The notes beneath the pieces are model-generated. The model saw only the letters and a list, made by a program, of their open reading frames with translations. It was not told the origin of the DNA and searched no databases. The position numbers and the translations under genes were made by a program. Shown one piece after another: positions 1 to 8,058 of a DNA stretch of 64,000 nucleotides (position 1 is its first letter; every line of letters begins with the position of its first letter). The DNA is taken from positions 186,001-250,000 of the forward strand of contig JAGTTS010000004.1 in the NCBI GenBank assembly GCA_018223375.1, in the 5' to 3' direction. This DNA comes from Clostridiaceae bacterium Marseille-Q3526 (lineage in GTDB: Bacteria > Bacillota > Clostridia > Lachnospirales > Lachnospiraceae).

Positions 1-336
1 CTTCTCGTCTGCGTCTGCGCGTCCGGCTGGGTGATTCTCATTTACGAGGCGGGAAGGAGCACGCTGGCCGGCGTCAGCATTCTCTTTCTTTCCACGATTG
101 TCATGATGTTTATGGCTGGCGGGCTGATTCCGTCTGTTTTTCTGCCTGAGGCGGCTGCCGGAGCCGGGAAATTTACGCCGGTCTTTTTTCTGATGGAAGC
201 GGTGAAATGGATGGTATCAGAAGATATGTCAGGAAGGGCAGGGCAGCTGGCGGCATGGGCTCCGGTTCTCAGGCTTCTTGTTCTGGAAGGGGCGGCGTTT
301 TGCCTTGCGGCGGCAGTGAGGAGGGATTATGAATAA
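1..336 (+). CDS. ABC-2 type transporter permease, C-terminal part (5' cut by window)
   Basis: The reading frame is open from base 1, so the start lies outside the window. The visible ~111 residues are very hydrophobic, with a membrane segment near the start, another around the SILFLSTIVMMFMAGG stretch, and a final segment. This fits the last helices of an ABC-2 export permease. It overlaps the next gene by 8 bases (ATG at 329, stop at 334-336), so the two are probably translationally coupled half-transporters. The family call is inferred from topology and the neighbour; no signature motif is visible in the fragment. Confidence 0.5.
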   Translation, partial: LLVCVCASGWVILIYEAGRSTLAGVSILFLSTIVMMFMAGGLIPSVFLPEAAAGAGKFTPVFFLMEAVKWMVSEDMSGRAGQLAAWAPVLRLLVLEGAAFCLAAAVRRDYE

Positions 337-1369
337 AATGGGACTGTGGTTTTATCTGTCTTTGAAGCGGCAGACAAAACGCCTTTTTTTCCTGCTTCTG
401 CTGCTCGCCCTGCCGGCAGGGCTCTGGCTGCTTCGGGAGGCAGAGCGTCCGGAGGAGGATGCCATTGCCATCGCCCTCTACGCAGGAGAGTCAGACTGGA
501 ACCGGCGTGTAGCTGACGAGCTGCTGTCAGGAGAGCATTCCTTTGAGTTTTACCTGAGCGGTTCAGAAGAGGAGCTGCGGGAGGATGTGGCCGCCAGAAG
601 AGCGGAGTGCGGCTATATTTTCTCAGAGGATTTGCTGGAAAAACTGGAGAGCGGGCGGTTTAAGAGAAGCATTACTCTGGTGACGGCTCCTTCCACAGCT
701 GTGGACAAGCTATCCTCTGAAGTCGTATTTTCCGGCCTGTTCACCGTATGGGGACGCAGCCTTCTGGAGACGTACAGCAGGGAGGGAGAAGTTTTTCAGG
801 GAGAGAAAGAGGTCTGGAAGAGGCTGGAACCTATGTATGATCATTATCTGGAAAATGGAAGCACCTTTGCCTTCCAGTATGAGACGGAAGGGAGAACGCA
901 GCTTGGAAAACCTTCTATGAAGCAGACGTTCCCAGCCAGAGGCCTGACGGCGGTGTTTATTTTTGTGATGGGCCTGACGGCGGCAGTGACGGTCTGCGAG
1001 GATGAAAAGAGAGGTCTGTTTTCCACCCTGTCAGGCCTTGGACGTGAGGCGGCCGTTTTCTCCTGTCTGGCGGCCCCTGTGTTTCTGTCCTGCGTCAGCG
1101 GATTCGCAGCGCTTGCAGCCGCCGGGGAGCTGTCCTCGTCTTCCTGGATACTGGAGGGGATCCGGCTGATTGTTTATGGAGGAATGTGCACGCTGTTTTC
1201 CTGGGGACTTTGCAGGATTGTGAAAAATCCGCTGGCGGTTGCCTGCCTGATTCCGTTTTTTGCGTCGGCAAGCCTGATTCTCTGCCCTGTATTTATCGAA
1301 CTGTCCATGTTTCTTCCCTGGGCGTCAGCTGCGGCTAAATTCTTTCTGCCCTACTATTATCTCGTATAA
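329..1369 (+). CDS. ABC-2 type transporter permease-like membrane protein
   Basis: 346 aa. One N-terminal membrane helix (about residues 16-35) is followed by a long hydrophilic extracytoplasmic domain (about 36-205) and then about five or six membrane helices, the ABC-2 membrane domain layout. It is coupled to the preceding permease fragment by an 8-base overlap. No nucleotide-binding domain is encoded here, so the ATPase should lie upstream of the window. Substrate is unknown. A protein of this shape could also belong to a bacteriocin- or lantibiotic-type immunity exporter, but nothing in the sequence decides this. Confidence 0.55.
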   Translation: MNKMGLWFYLSLKRQTKRLFFLLLLLALPAGLWLLREAERPEEDAIAIALYAGESDWNRRVADELLSGEHSFEFYLSGSEEELREDVAARRAECGYIFSEDLLEKLESGRFKRSITLVTAPSTAVDKLSSEVVFSGLFTVWGRSLLETYSREGEVFQGEKEVWKRLEPMYDHYLENGSTFAFQYETEGRTQLGKPSMKQTFPARGLTAVFIFVMGLTAAVTVCEDEKRGLFSTLSGLGREAAVFSCLAAPVFLSCVSGFAALAAAGELSSSSWILEGIRLIVYGGMCTLFSWGLCRIVKNPLAVACLIPFFASASLILCPVFIELSMFLPWASAAAKFFLPYYYLV

Positions 1370-1374
1370 ATCCA

Positions 1375-1403
1375 TTGAAATTTTAATGGATCCTTACTAT
1401 AAT
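1375..1403 (+). promoter_or_regulatory. Sigma-A-type promoter of mgtE with dyad over the -35 box
   Basis: TTGAAA (1375-1380), 17-base spacer, TATAAT (1398-1403), about 40 bases before mgtE. A 7-base inverted repeat (ATCCATT 1370-1376, AATGGAT 1385-1391) overlaps the -35 box and lies in the spacer. It could be an operator or a weak terminator hairpin of the preceding gene. There is too little room (72 bases) for an M-box magnesium riboswitch. Confidence 0.6.
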
Positions 1404-1442
1404 AGGAAGAAGCGAGTGCGCGGTTTGGAAAGGGAGTAGAGT

Positions 1443-2795
1443 ATGGAGGAGATGAATTTTGACGAGCTTCATGCTTTGGCTGACGAGAAGCAGTATAGAA
1501 GCCTGAAGGAAAAACTGATAGAGATGAACGAGGTAGACATCGCCTCGTTTATGGAGGAGCTGGATTCGGAGAAAACGGTGGTAGTGTTTCGGACGCTTCC
1601 CAAGGAAATCGCGTCGGATGTGTTCGCCTGCCTTCCGGTGGAGAAGCAGCAGCACATCATTACCAGCATTACGGATAATGAGCTTCAGTATATTATGGAC
1701 GATCTGTTCGTGGACGACGCGGTGGACATGCTGGAAGAGCTTCCGGCGACCATTGTAAAGAGAGTGCTGAAAAATTCCAGCCCTGATACGAGAAAGCTGA
1801 TTAACCAGTTCCTGAAGTATCCGGACAACAGCGCGGGAAGCGTGATGACAGCTGAGTACGTGGGGCTGAAGAAGGCCATGACAGTGGAGGAGGCGTTTGC
1901 ATACATCCGGAAGTACGGAGTAGATAAGGAGACTATCTATACCTGTTATGTGATGGATGCGGGACGCCACCTGGAGGGCGTGGTGACGGTGAAGGATCTT
2001 TTAATGAGCCCGTATGCCACCACCATCGAGGAGATTATGGACAGCCATGTGCTGAAGGCCCACACGACGGACGACCAGGAGGCGGTGGCGGATCTGTTTA
2101 ATGAGTATGATCTTCTGAGCCTTCCTGTTGTGGACGGAGAAAACCGTCTGGTGGGTATTATCACAGTTGACGATGTGATGGACGTTATGGAACAGGAGGC
2201 CACAGAGGACTTTGAGAAGATGGCCGCCATGAATCCCAGCGAGAAGCCATATCTGAAAACAGGCGTGTTCCAGCTGGCCAAGAACCGAATTGTCTGGCTG
2301 TTGATTCTTATGTTCAGCAGCATGGTGACAGGAGAAATTCTGACTACTTATGAGGAAGCTTTCTCAGCGGTTCCTCTTCTGGTTACCTTTATTCCCATGC
2401 TGATGAATACAGGCGGTAATTCCGGAAGCCAGGCCAGTACCATGATTATCCGAGGCATGGCGGTGGGCGAGATCAGCCCCTCCGACCTGGCGAAGGTAGT
2501 GTGGAAGGAGCTCCGGGTGGGCATTCTGGTGGGAATCTGTCTGGCCATTGCCAACTTTGTGCGTCTGACCTTATCCTATCCGGGACAGGAGATGATCTGT
2601 CTCACTGTTGTCCTGAGTATTTTCTGCATTGTCATTATTGCCAAGACGATTGGCTGCACGCTGCCGATTATTGCCAAGGTTCTGCACATGGATCCGGCGC
2701 TGATGGCGTCTCCTATGATCTCTACGATTCTGGACGCCTGCAGTCTTGTAATTTATTTTAATTTTGCCTGCCGTCTTCTCGACATGGCAGCCTAG
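1443..2795 (+). CDS. mgtE: Magnesium transporter MgtE
   Basis: 450 aa, the usual MgtE length. Order: N-terminal helical MgtE_N domain (about 1-125), two CBS domains (about 130-255) that sense cytoplasmic Mg2+, a plug helix, then a five-helix channel domain. The pore signature MLMNTGGNSGSQAS around residue 318 is intact. It is a cytoplasmic-membrane Mg2+ channel gated shut by bound Mg2+ (family knowledge). The ATG at 1443 follows an AAAGGGAG ribosome site. It is a single gene with its own promoter. Confidence 0.95.
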   Translation: MEEMNFDELHALADEKQYRSLKEKLIEMNEVDIASFMEELDSEKTVVVFRTLPKEIASDVFACLPVEKQQHIITSITDNELQYIMDDLFVDDAVDMLEELPATIVKRVLKNSSPDTRKLINQFLKYPDNSAGSVMTAEYVGLKKAMTVEEAFAYIRKYGVDKETIYTCYVMDAGRHLEGVVTVKDLLMSPYATTIEEIMDSHVLKAHTTDDQEAVADLFNEYDLLSLPVVDGENRLVGIITVDDVMDVMEQEATEDFEKMAAMNPSEKPYLKTGVFQLAKNRIVWLLILMFSSMVTGEILTTYEEAFSAVPLLVTFIPMLMNTGGNSGSQASTMIIRGMAVGEISPSDLAKVVWKELRVGILVGICLAIANFVRLTLSYPGQEMICLTVVLSIFCIVIIAKTIGCTLPIIAKVLHMDPALMASPMISTILDACSLVIYFNFACRLLDMAA

Positions 2796-2797
2796 AC

Positions 2798-2826
2798 TTG
2801 TAATTTTTCAGATTAAGCGATATAAT
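2798..2826 (+). promoter_or_regulatory. Promoter of gltX
   Basis: TTGTAA (2798-2803), 17-base spacer, perfect TATAAT (2821-2826). The -35 box begins two bases after the mgtE stop codon. Transcription would start near 2833, just before a strong hairpin. Confidence 0.6.
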
Positions 2827-2842
2827 GAATTATCTTTAACAC

Positions 2843-2865
2843 AGGCCCGGCAGCCGGCCGGGCCT
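2843..2865 (+). promoter_or_regulatory. GC-rich hairpin in the gltX leader
   Basis: Perfect 9-base arms AGGCCCGGC (2843-2851) and GCCGGGCCT (2857-2865) with a 5-base loop, followed by TTATTC. It lies between the gltX promoter and its start codon. It could be the mgtE terminator, a 5' stabilising hairpin, or an attenuator. The T-tract is poor for a standard terminator. Confidence 0.5.
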
Positions 2866-2892
2866 TATTCTAACAGTGAGGAGTGTGGAGTC

Positions 2893-4344
2893 ATGGAAAA
2901 GATCAGAACAAGATATGCCCCAAGCCCGACAGGAAAGATGCACGTAGGAAATCTGAGAACTGCGCTGTATGCCTACCTGATTACCAAGCATGAGGGCGGA
3001 GATTATATTTTACGAATTGAGGATACGGATCAGGAGCGCTACGTGGAAGGCGCCACTGAGATTATTTATAATACGTTAAAGGATACAGGCCTGATCCACG
3101 ATGAAGGCCCCGATGTGGGAGGACCGGTAGGCCCTTACATCCAGAGCGAACGCCAGAAGTCCGGCATTTATATGAAATATGCCAAGGAGCTCATTGACAA
3201 GGGAGAGGCTTATTACTGCTTCTGCGATCAGGAGCGCTTAAACAGCCTGAAGAAGACAGTAAACGGCGAGGAGATTATGGCCTATGACAAGCACTGCCTG
3301 CACCTGTCCAAGGAGGAGGTAGAGGCGAACCTGGCGGCAGGAAAGCCTTTCGTTATCCGCCAGAACAATCCGACAGAGGGAACGACCACGTTCCACGACG
3401 AGATTTACGGAGACATCAGCGTGGACAACTCTGAGCTGGACGACATGGTTCTGATTAAATCCGACGGCTTCCCAACCTACAATTTCGCCAATGTGGTGGA
3501 CGATCATCTGCAGAAGATTACTCACGTGGTAAGAGGAAACGAGTATCTGTCTTCCTCCCCCAAGTACAACCGCCTCTACGAGGCCTTTGGCTGGGAGGTT
3601 CCGGTTTATGTACACTGCCCCACCATTACCAACGAGGAGCACAAGAAGCTGAGCAAGAGAAGCGGCCATTCCTCTTACCAGGATCTGATTGATCAGGGCT
3701 TCCTCTCCGAGGCAGTGGTCAACTTTGTCGCTCTTTTAGGATGGTCTCCGGAAGAAAACCAGGAGCTTTTTCCCCTGGACGAGCTGATTAAGGAGTTCGA
3801 CTACCGCCATATCAGCAAATCCCCGGCAGTTTTCGATATGGTGAAGCTGCGCTGGATGAACGGCGAGTACATGAAATCCATGGATTTCGATAAATTTTAT
3901 GAGATGGCTGAGCCGTATATCAGAGAGGTGATCAAGAAGAATCTGGATCTGAGAAAGATTGCGGCCATGGTGAAGACGAGAATCGAGGTATTCCCGGATA
4001 TTGCAGGCCATATTGATTTCTTCGAGGAGCTTCCGGAATACGATCCGCAGATGTATGTTCACAAGAAGATGAAATCCACAGAGGAGACGTCTCTGAAGGT
4101 GTTAAAGGACGTGCTTCCGATTCTGGAGGCGCAGGAGGACTTCTCCAACGACGCCCTCTACGAGAGGCTGTCCGCCTACATTTCTGAGACAGGCGTGAAG
4201 ACAGGATTTGTGATGTGGCCGATCCGCACCGCTGTGTCAGGAAAGCAGATGACTCCGGCCGGAGCCACAGAGATTATGGAGGTTCTGGGAAAAGAGGAAT
4301 CTTTAGAGCGAATTAGAAAGGGAATTGAGCTTCTGGAGAAGTAG
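2893..4344 (+). CDS. gltX: Glutamate--tRNA ligase
   Basis: 483 aa class I aminoacyl-tRNA synthetase charging tRNA-Glu. The HIGH-type motif is seen in RYAPSPTGKMHVGNLRTAL near the N terminus and the KMSKS-type loop as KLSKRSG near residue 255. The C-terminal helical anticodon-binding region follows. The frame is open further upstream, but ATG 2893 follows a GAGGAG ribosome site and begins directly at the catalytic domain, so it is chosen. Monocistronic between its promoter and a terminator. Confidence 0.96.
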   Translation: MEKIRTRYAPSPTGKMHVGNLRTALYAYLITKHEGGDYILRIEDTDQERYVEGATEIIYNTLKDTGLIHDEGPDVGGPVGPYIQSERQKSGIYMKYAKELIDKGEAYYCFCDQERLNSLKKTVNGEEIMAYDKHCLHLSKEEVEANLAAGKPFVIRQNNPTEGTTTFHDEIYGDISVDNSELDDMVLIKSDGFPTYNFANVVDDHLQKITHVVRGNEYLSSSPKYNRLYEAFGWEVPVYVHCPTITNEEHKKLSKRSGHSSYQDLIDQGFLSEAVVNFVALLGWSPEENQELFPLDELIKEFDYRHISKSPAVFDMVKLRWMNGEYMKSMDFDKFYEMAEPYIREVIKKNLDLRKIAAMVKTRIEVFPDIAGHIDFFEELPEYDPQMYVHKKMKSTEETSLKVLKDVLPILEAQEDFSNDALYERLSAYISETGVKTGFVMWPIRTAVSGKQMTPAGATEIMEVLGKEESLERIRKGIELLEK

Positions 4345-4356
4345 AAGCTGCTGCCA

Positions 4357-4396
4357 GGAGGATGTCCTGCGGAAAATCCGCGGCATCCTCCCTTTT
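4357..4396 (+). terminator. Terminator after gltX
   Basis: GGAGGATG (4357-4364) pairs with CATCCTCC (4384-4391), with an inner GCGGA/TCCGC stem, followed by CTTTTAT. A typical Rho-independent hairpin 12 bases after the stop. Confidence 0.8.
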
Positions 4397-4459
4397 ATCT
4401 CAGTGGGAAACGATGTATAAATGCCCTTGGGCGGGGCGCGTCTTGGGAGGAATTAGAGC

Positions 4460-6313
4460 ATGCCATTTAACGAAGCGCAGTCTGCGGCAGTCAGCCACAA
4501 GGACGGTCCTATGATGGTTCTGGCAGGACCGGGATCCGGGAAAACTACTGTGGTTACCCACCGGGTTCAGAGTCTCATTGAGAAGCATGGGGTGAACCCC
4601 TCCTCCATTTTGGTGATTACCTTTACGCGGGCGGCGGCCAGGGAGATGAAGGAACGGTTTGAGCGGCTGATGGAAGGAAGGCCTATGCGAGGACAGGTAA
4701 GCTTCGGAACCTTTCACTCCGTCTTTTTCAGGATCCTGAAGCTGGCCTATCAGTACGATGCGTCGGATATCATAAGAGAGGATCAGAAGCTCAGGCTGAT
4801 TCGGGAGCTGACGGCGAAGGAGCAGCTGGAGCCGGAGGATGAAAACGAACTGATTTCCTCCCTGATCAGCGAGATCAGCGCGGTGAAGGGGGAGCAGATT
4901 GACCTGGAGCATTACTATGCGAAAAGCTGCTCCGGGGATTCCTTCCGGAGGATCTACAGAGGGTATGAGGAACAGCTGCAGCGGGCCCATAAAATTGATT
5001 TTGACGATATGCTGGTTATGTGCTGGGATTTGTTTCGCAAACGTCCCGATATTCTGTCCGCCTGGCAGAAAAAGTACGAATATATTCTGGTGGACGAGTT
5101 CCAGGATATCAACAGGCTTCAGTACCAGATTGTGCGGATGTTAGCCGCCCCTTCGGACAACCTGTTTATCGTGGGGGACGACGACCAGTCTATTTACCGG
5201 TTCCGGGGAGCGAAGCCGGAGATCATGCTGGGCTTTGAGAGAGATTATCCCAAGGCGGCAAGAGTGCTTCTGGATGTGAACTACCGCTCTACCAGGGAGA
5301 TTGTGGAGGCGTCTCTGCGGCTGATTGAGCACAACGAAAAGCGGTTTAAGAAGTCTTTAAAAACAGCAGGCAGCAGGGGAAGAGGCGTGATCACGAGAAT
5401 CTGGGAGGACGAGGAGGAGGAAAACAGCCGCATTGCGGAGGAAATCAGGATGTATGCAGAGGCAGGGTGCAGCTACAGCGATATCGCAGTCCTGTACAGG
5501 ACAAACTCCGGGCCTAAGCGGCTGATTGAGAAGCTGATGGAGTACAACCTCCCTTTTCGGGCCAGAGATCAGGTTCCCAATCTCTATGAACACTGGATTT
5601 CCCAGAATATTCTGTCCTATATCCGGGTAGCCCTGGGAAACAGAGACAGGGCAGAGGTGCTCCAGATGATCAACCGGCCGGCCAGGTATGTGGGCCGTGA
5701 CGCGCTGAGAGATCCCCAGGTGTCTTTTGAACAGCTGAAGGCCTATTATAAAGATAAGGACTGGATGGTGGAGCGCATTGAGAACCTGGAGTTCGATCTG
5801 ACGGCAGTCAGCCGCATGTCCCCCCTGGCGGCAGTGAATTATATCCGGAAATCCATCGGCTACGATGCCTGGCTTTATGAGTATGCCGCGGCCCACCATG
5901 TGAAAGCGGAGGAGCTTTTGGAGACAGCGGAGCAGCTCAGGGAGAGCGCGGCCAGATATAAGACCTTCGACGCCTGGTTTGAACATATCCGGGCCTACGG
6001 CGAAGAGCTGAAAAGGCAGGCCAGGGAGCGGGAGGAGCAGGCGGATGCGGTGATGCTCTCCACCATGCACAGTTCCAAAGGGCTGGAATACCGGGTGGTG
6101 TACATTCTGGACGCCAACGAAGGCGTCACACCTCACAATAAGGCGGTGCTGGACGCTGACATCGAGGAGGAGAGACGCCTGTTCTATGTGGCCATGACAA
6201 GGGCCAAGCAGCGTCTTCACGTGTACGGCGTAAAAAACAGATATCACAAGCCGGCGGAGGTTTCCAGATTTGTGGAGGAGTATCTGGAGGAGCAGGACGG
6301 AAAGGAATGGTAG
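4460..6313 (+). CDS. UvrD/PcrA-like superfamily 1 DNA helicase
   Basis: 617 aa. Walker A GPGSGKTT near residue 24, Walker B VDEFQD near 214, GDDDQSIYRFRGA (motif III) near 240, and motifs V/VI (TMHSSKGLEYRVV; EERRLFYVAMTRAK) near 535-580. It would be a 3'-5' ATP-driven DNA helicase. It is shorter than PcrA/UvrD (about 720-740 aa) and stops soon after motif VI, so it lacks the long C-terminal tail. ATG 4460 has GGAGG 8 bases upstream. It overlaps the next gene by 7 bases. Confidence 0.9.
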   Translation: MPFNEAQSAAVSHKDGPMMVLAGPGSGKTTVVTHRVQSLIEKHGVNPSSILVITFTRAAAREMKERFERLMEGRPMRGQVSFGTFHSVFFRILKLAYQYDASDIIREDQKLRLIRELTAKEQLEPEDENELISSLISEISAVKGEQIDLEHYYAKSCSGDSFRRIYRGYEEQLQRAHKIDFDDMLVMCWDLFRKRPDILSAWQKKYEYILVDEFQDINRLQYQIVRMLAAPSDNLFIVGDDDQSIYRFRGAKPEIMLGFERDYPKAARVLLDVNYRSTREIVEASLRLIEHNEKRFKKSLKTAGSRGRGVITRIWEDEEEENSRIAEEIRMYAEAGCSYSDIAVLYRTNSGPKRLIEKLMEYNLPFRARDQVPNLYEHWISQNILSYIRVALGNRDRAEVLQMINRPARYVGRDALRDPQVSFEQLKAYYKDKDWMVERIENLEFDLTAVSRMSPLAAVNYIRKSIGYDAWLYEYAAAHHVKAEELLETAEQLRESAARYKTFDAWFEHIRAYGEELKRQAREREEQADAVMLSTMHSSKGLEYRVVYILDANEGVTPHNKAVLDADIEEERRLFYVAMTRAKQRLHVYGVKNRYHKPAEVSRFVEEYLEEQDGKEW

Positions 6314-6852
6314 GAAATATGAACTGTGTCCATCTTTACTGCGGAGACGGAAAAGGAAAGACTACGGCGGCTGTCGGCCTAGCCGTGAGAATGCAGGGCT
6401 GCGGTTATCCTGTGGTGATTGCCCGGTTTCTGAAGACAGACGATTCAGGGGAGGTAAGAGCCCTTAAGAACCTTCCGGGAATTACGGTGATTCCCTGTAA
6501 AAAGACCTTTGGCTTTACCTGGCAGATGACGCGGGAGGAAAAGAAAGAGGCCGCTCTTTACTACAGCGGGCTGTTTGAAACGGCCGTCAGCCTGGCGCGG
6601 GAGGCCTGCGCCAAAGCCGGACAGGCTCTTCTTATTTTAGACGAGATAGCCGCGGCTGTGGGAAACGGGTTTGTGGAGGAAGAGCAGGTGCTGGATTTCC
6701 TGGAAAAAAGGCCGCAGAATCTGGAGACAGTTCTGACGGGACGGAATCCGTCTGCCAGGATGGCGGAAGCCGCAGACTATGTGTCGGAGATTCTGTGCAG
6801 AAAGCATCCGTTTGAGCAGGGAACAGGAGCCAGACGAGGAATAGAGTTCTGA
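6307..6852 (+). CDS. Cob(I)yrinic acid a,c-diamide adenosyltransferase (CobA/BtuR type)
   Basis: 181 aa. The P-loop GDGKGKTTAAVGLA near residue 13 and LLILDEI near residue 115 are characteristic of CobA/BtuR, which transfers adenosyl from ATP to cobalt of corrinoids to form the adenosylcobalamin cofactor. The start overlaps the helicase stop. An in-frame ATG at 6319 (MNCVHLYCG) is a possible alternative start. No other cobalamin gene is nearby, so a role in salvage is inferred. Confidence 0.85.
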   Translation: MVGNMNCVHLYCGDGKGKTTAAVGLAVRMQGCGYPVVIARFLKTDDSGEVRALKNLPGITVIPCKKTFGFTWQMTREEKKEAALYYSGLFETAVSLAREACAKAGQALLILDEIAAAVGNGFVEEEQVLDFLEKRPQNLETVLTGRNPSARMAEAADYVSEILCRKHPFEQGTGARRGIEF

Positions 6853-6873
6853 CGCGGGAAAGGATAGAAAAAC

Positions 6874-7521
6874 ATGAACAGAAGACAAAGGCCGCAGATG
6901 CGCCTGATTACCTACGAGATGGGAGAGGAATACATTACCCGGATGGACGAGGAGTATCCAGGCTACCGGGACGAGCGTGAGAAGCTGTATACTTTTGTCA
7001 AAATTTTTACAGGAGTGAGAGTGATATACAGCCTGTTTTACATAGGTCTGTGCGCGCTGTGCGGTCTGGATGTGACAGAAGGCCTGGTAAATCTTTTAAG
7101 TACGGCCGTGTTTTATTTCTGGTATACCCTTCTTTTGCAGTCCGGATGGGGAGTAGCCGCTTTAATGCTGGCGGCCAGGGCAATCGGCCTTGGAATCGGG
7201 GGAGCGGGACTTTTGAGCAACGCTCCGTGGCTGGTAGCGGCGGCGCCCGGAGCGGTGGCGGCGGCTGTGATATTTACCATGATCGCAGGAATGGCCATGC
7301 AGTTTTTCGAGGCAGTATTCTGCATTTATGTTCTGTTTAACAGACAGGCGTCTATGACGGTGAAGCTGAACCGGGCTATGAGCGTCTACTTCTCGAAAAA
7401 AGCCGTTTCCAGGACGACTCTGGAGCAGATGGCCGGCTACAGAAACGAGGCCGCTGAGGAGGAGCAGGAAGAGCGCGGAGAGGAAAATCAGGCGGATGAC
7501 GAAAATGAGAAATTTACTTGA
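6874..7521 (+). CDS. Hypothetical membrane protein
   Basis: 215 aa, not recognised. A charged N terminus (about 1-45) is followed by about four hydrophobic segments between residues 45 and 160. A charged, very Glu-rich C terminus (EEEQEERGEENQADDENE) follows. It sits 21 bases after the adenosyltransferase with its own ribosome site (GGAAAGGATAG), so it is probably the last gene of that transcript. No catalytic motif is seen. Confidence 0.75.
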   Translation: MNRRQRPQMRLITYEMGEEYITRMDEEYPGYRDEREKLYTFVKIFTGVRVIYSLFYIGLCALCGLDVTEGLVNLLSTAVFYFWYTLLLQSGWGVAALMLAARAIGLGIGGAGLLSNAPWLVAAAPGAVAAAVIFTMIAGMAMQFFEAVFCIYVLFNRQASMTVKLNRAMSVYFSKKAVSRTTLEQMAGYRNEAAEEEQEERGEENQADDENEKFT

Positions 7522-7546
7522 TTTTTCCGGTTGTCTCTGATAGCAT
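7518..7546 (+). promoter_or_regulatory. Promoter of the DUF1292 gene
   Basis: TTGATT (7518-7523), 17-base spacer, TAGCAT (7541-7546), 39 bases before the ATG. The -35 box overlaps the stop of the preceding gene. Confidence 0.5.
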
Positions 7547-7585
7547 TAGTGTACACCGATAAAATATGGAAAGGTAAGGAACGCT

Positions 7586-7921
7586 ATGGCTGAGAACAAG
7601 AACGTAAACCCGGATGCAGAAAATGAGGAGGAGATGACAGTCACCCTCACTCTGGACGATGGAAGAGAGCTGGAGTGCGTAGTCCTCACAATCTTCCCTG
7701 CGGGAGATAAGGAGTATATTGCCCTTCTTCCGATGGACGACGAGGACAGCGAGGAGGGCGAGGTTTATCTGTACCGCTACACAGAGGACGAGAATGGAGC
7801 TCCGAATCTGGAGAACATCGAGGACGATGACGAGTACGAGATCGTGGCTGACGCTTTCGACGAGCTGTTAGACGAGCAGGAGTACGACGAGCTGGTAAGC
7901 GAGGACGAGTTAGACGACTAA
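7586..7921 (+). CDS. DUF1292 domain-containing protein
   Basis: 111 aa, extremely acidic. The core (about residues 13-85: TVTLTLDDGRELECVVLTIF, then EYIALLPMDDE and VYLYRY) is the DUF1292 (YrzB-like) beta-rich fold, common in Firmicutes and of unknown function. In other Firmicutes it is often found near the yrrK/yrzL/yrzB group; here it stands alone with its own promoter and ends at a strong bidirectional terminator. Confidence 0.85.
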   Translation: MAENKNVNPDAENEEEMTVTLTLDDGRELECVVLTIFPAGDKEYIALLPMDDEDSEEGEVYLYRYTEDENGAPNLENIEDDDEYEIVADAFDELLDEQEYDELVSEDELDD

Positions 7922-7990
7922 AGCTTCTTCGCGGCACAGAGGCGGCAGCGAAGAGCTGCGGCTTAGAAAGTCAGAATAGAAAGCAAAAGG

Positions 7991-8039
7991 AAATCCCCGG
8001 CGCTGCATGTCTGTGACAGGACGGCAGCGCCGGGGATTT
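7991..8039. terminator. Bidirectional terminator between DUF1292 gene and ychF
   Basis: Perfect 16-base arms AAATCCCCGGCGCTGC (7991-8006) and GCAGCGCCGGGGATTT (8024-8039), flanked by A and T runs. It serves both convergent genes. Confidence 0.9.
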
Positions 8040-8058
8040 TGAGATCCTTATTTATAAA

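Noticed and set aside
1370..1442. M-box riboswitch before mgtE
   Set aside because: The gap is only about 72 bases and holds a promoter; an M-box needs roughly 150 bases or more.
1383..1970. Long minus-strand open frame opposite mgtE, and similar long frames opposite penicillin-binding protein, gltX and other genes
   Set aside because: They are antisense to well-supported genes, are rich in His/Leu/Arg as expected of reverse frames, and have no motifs or ribosome sites.
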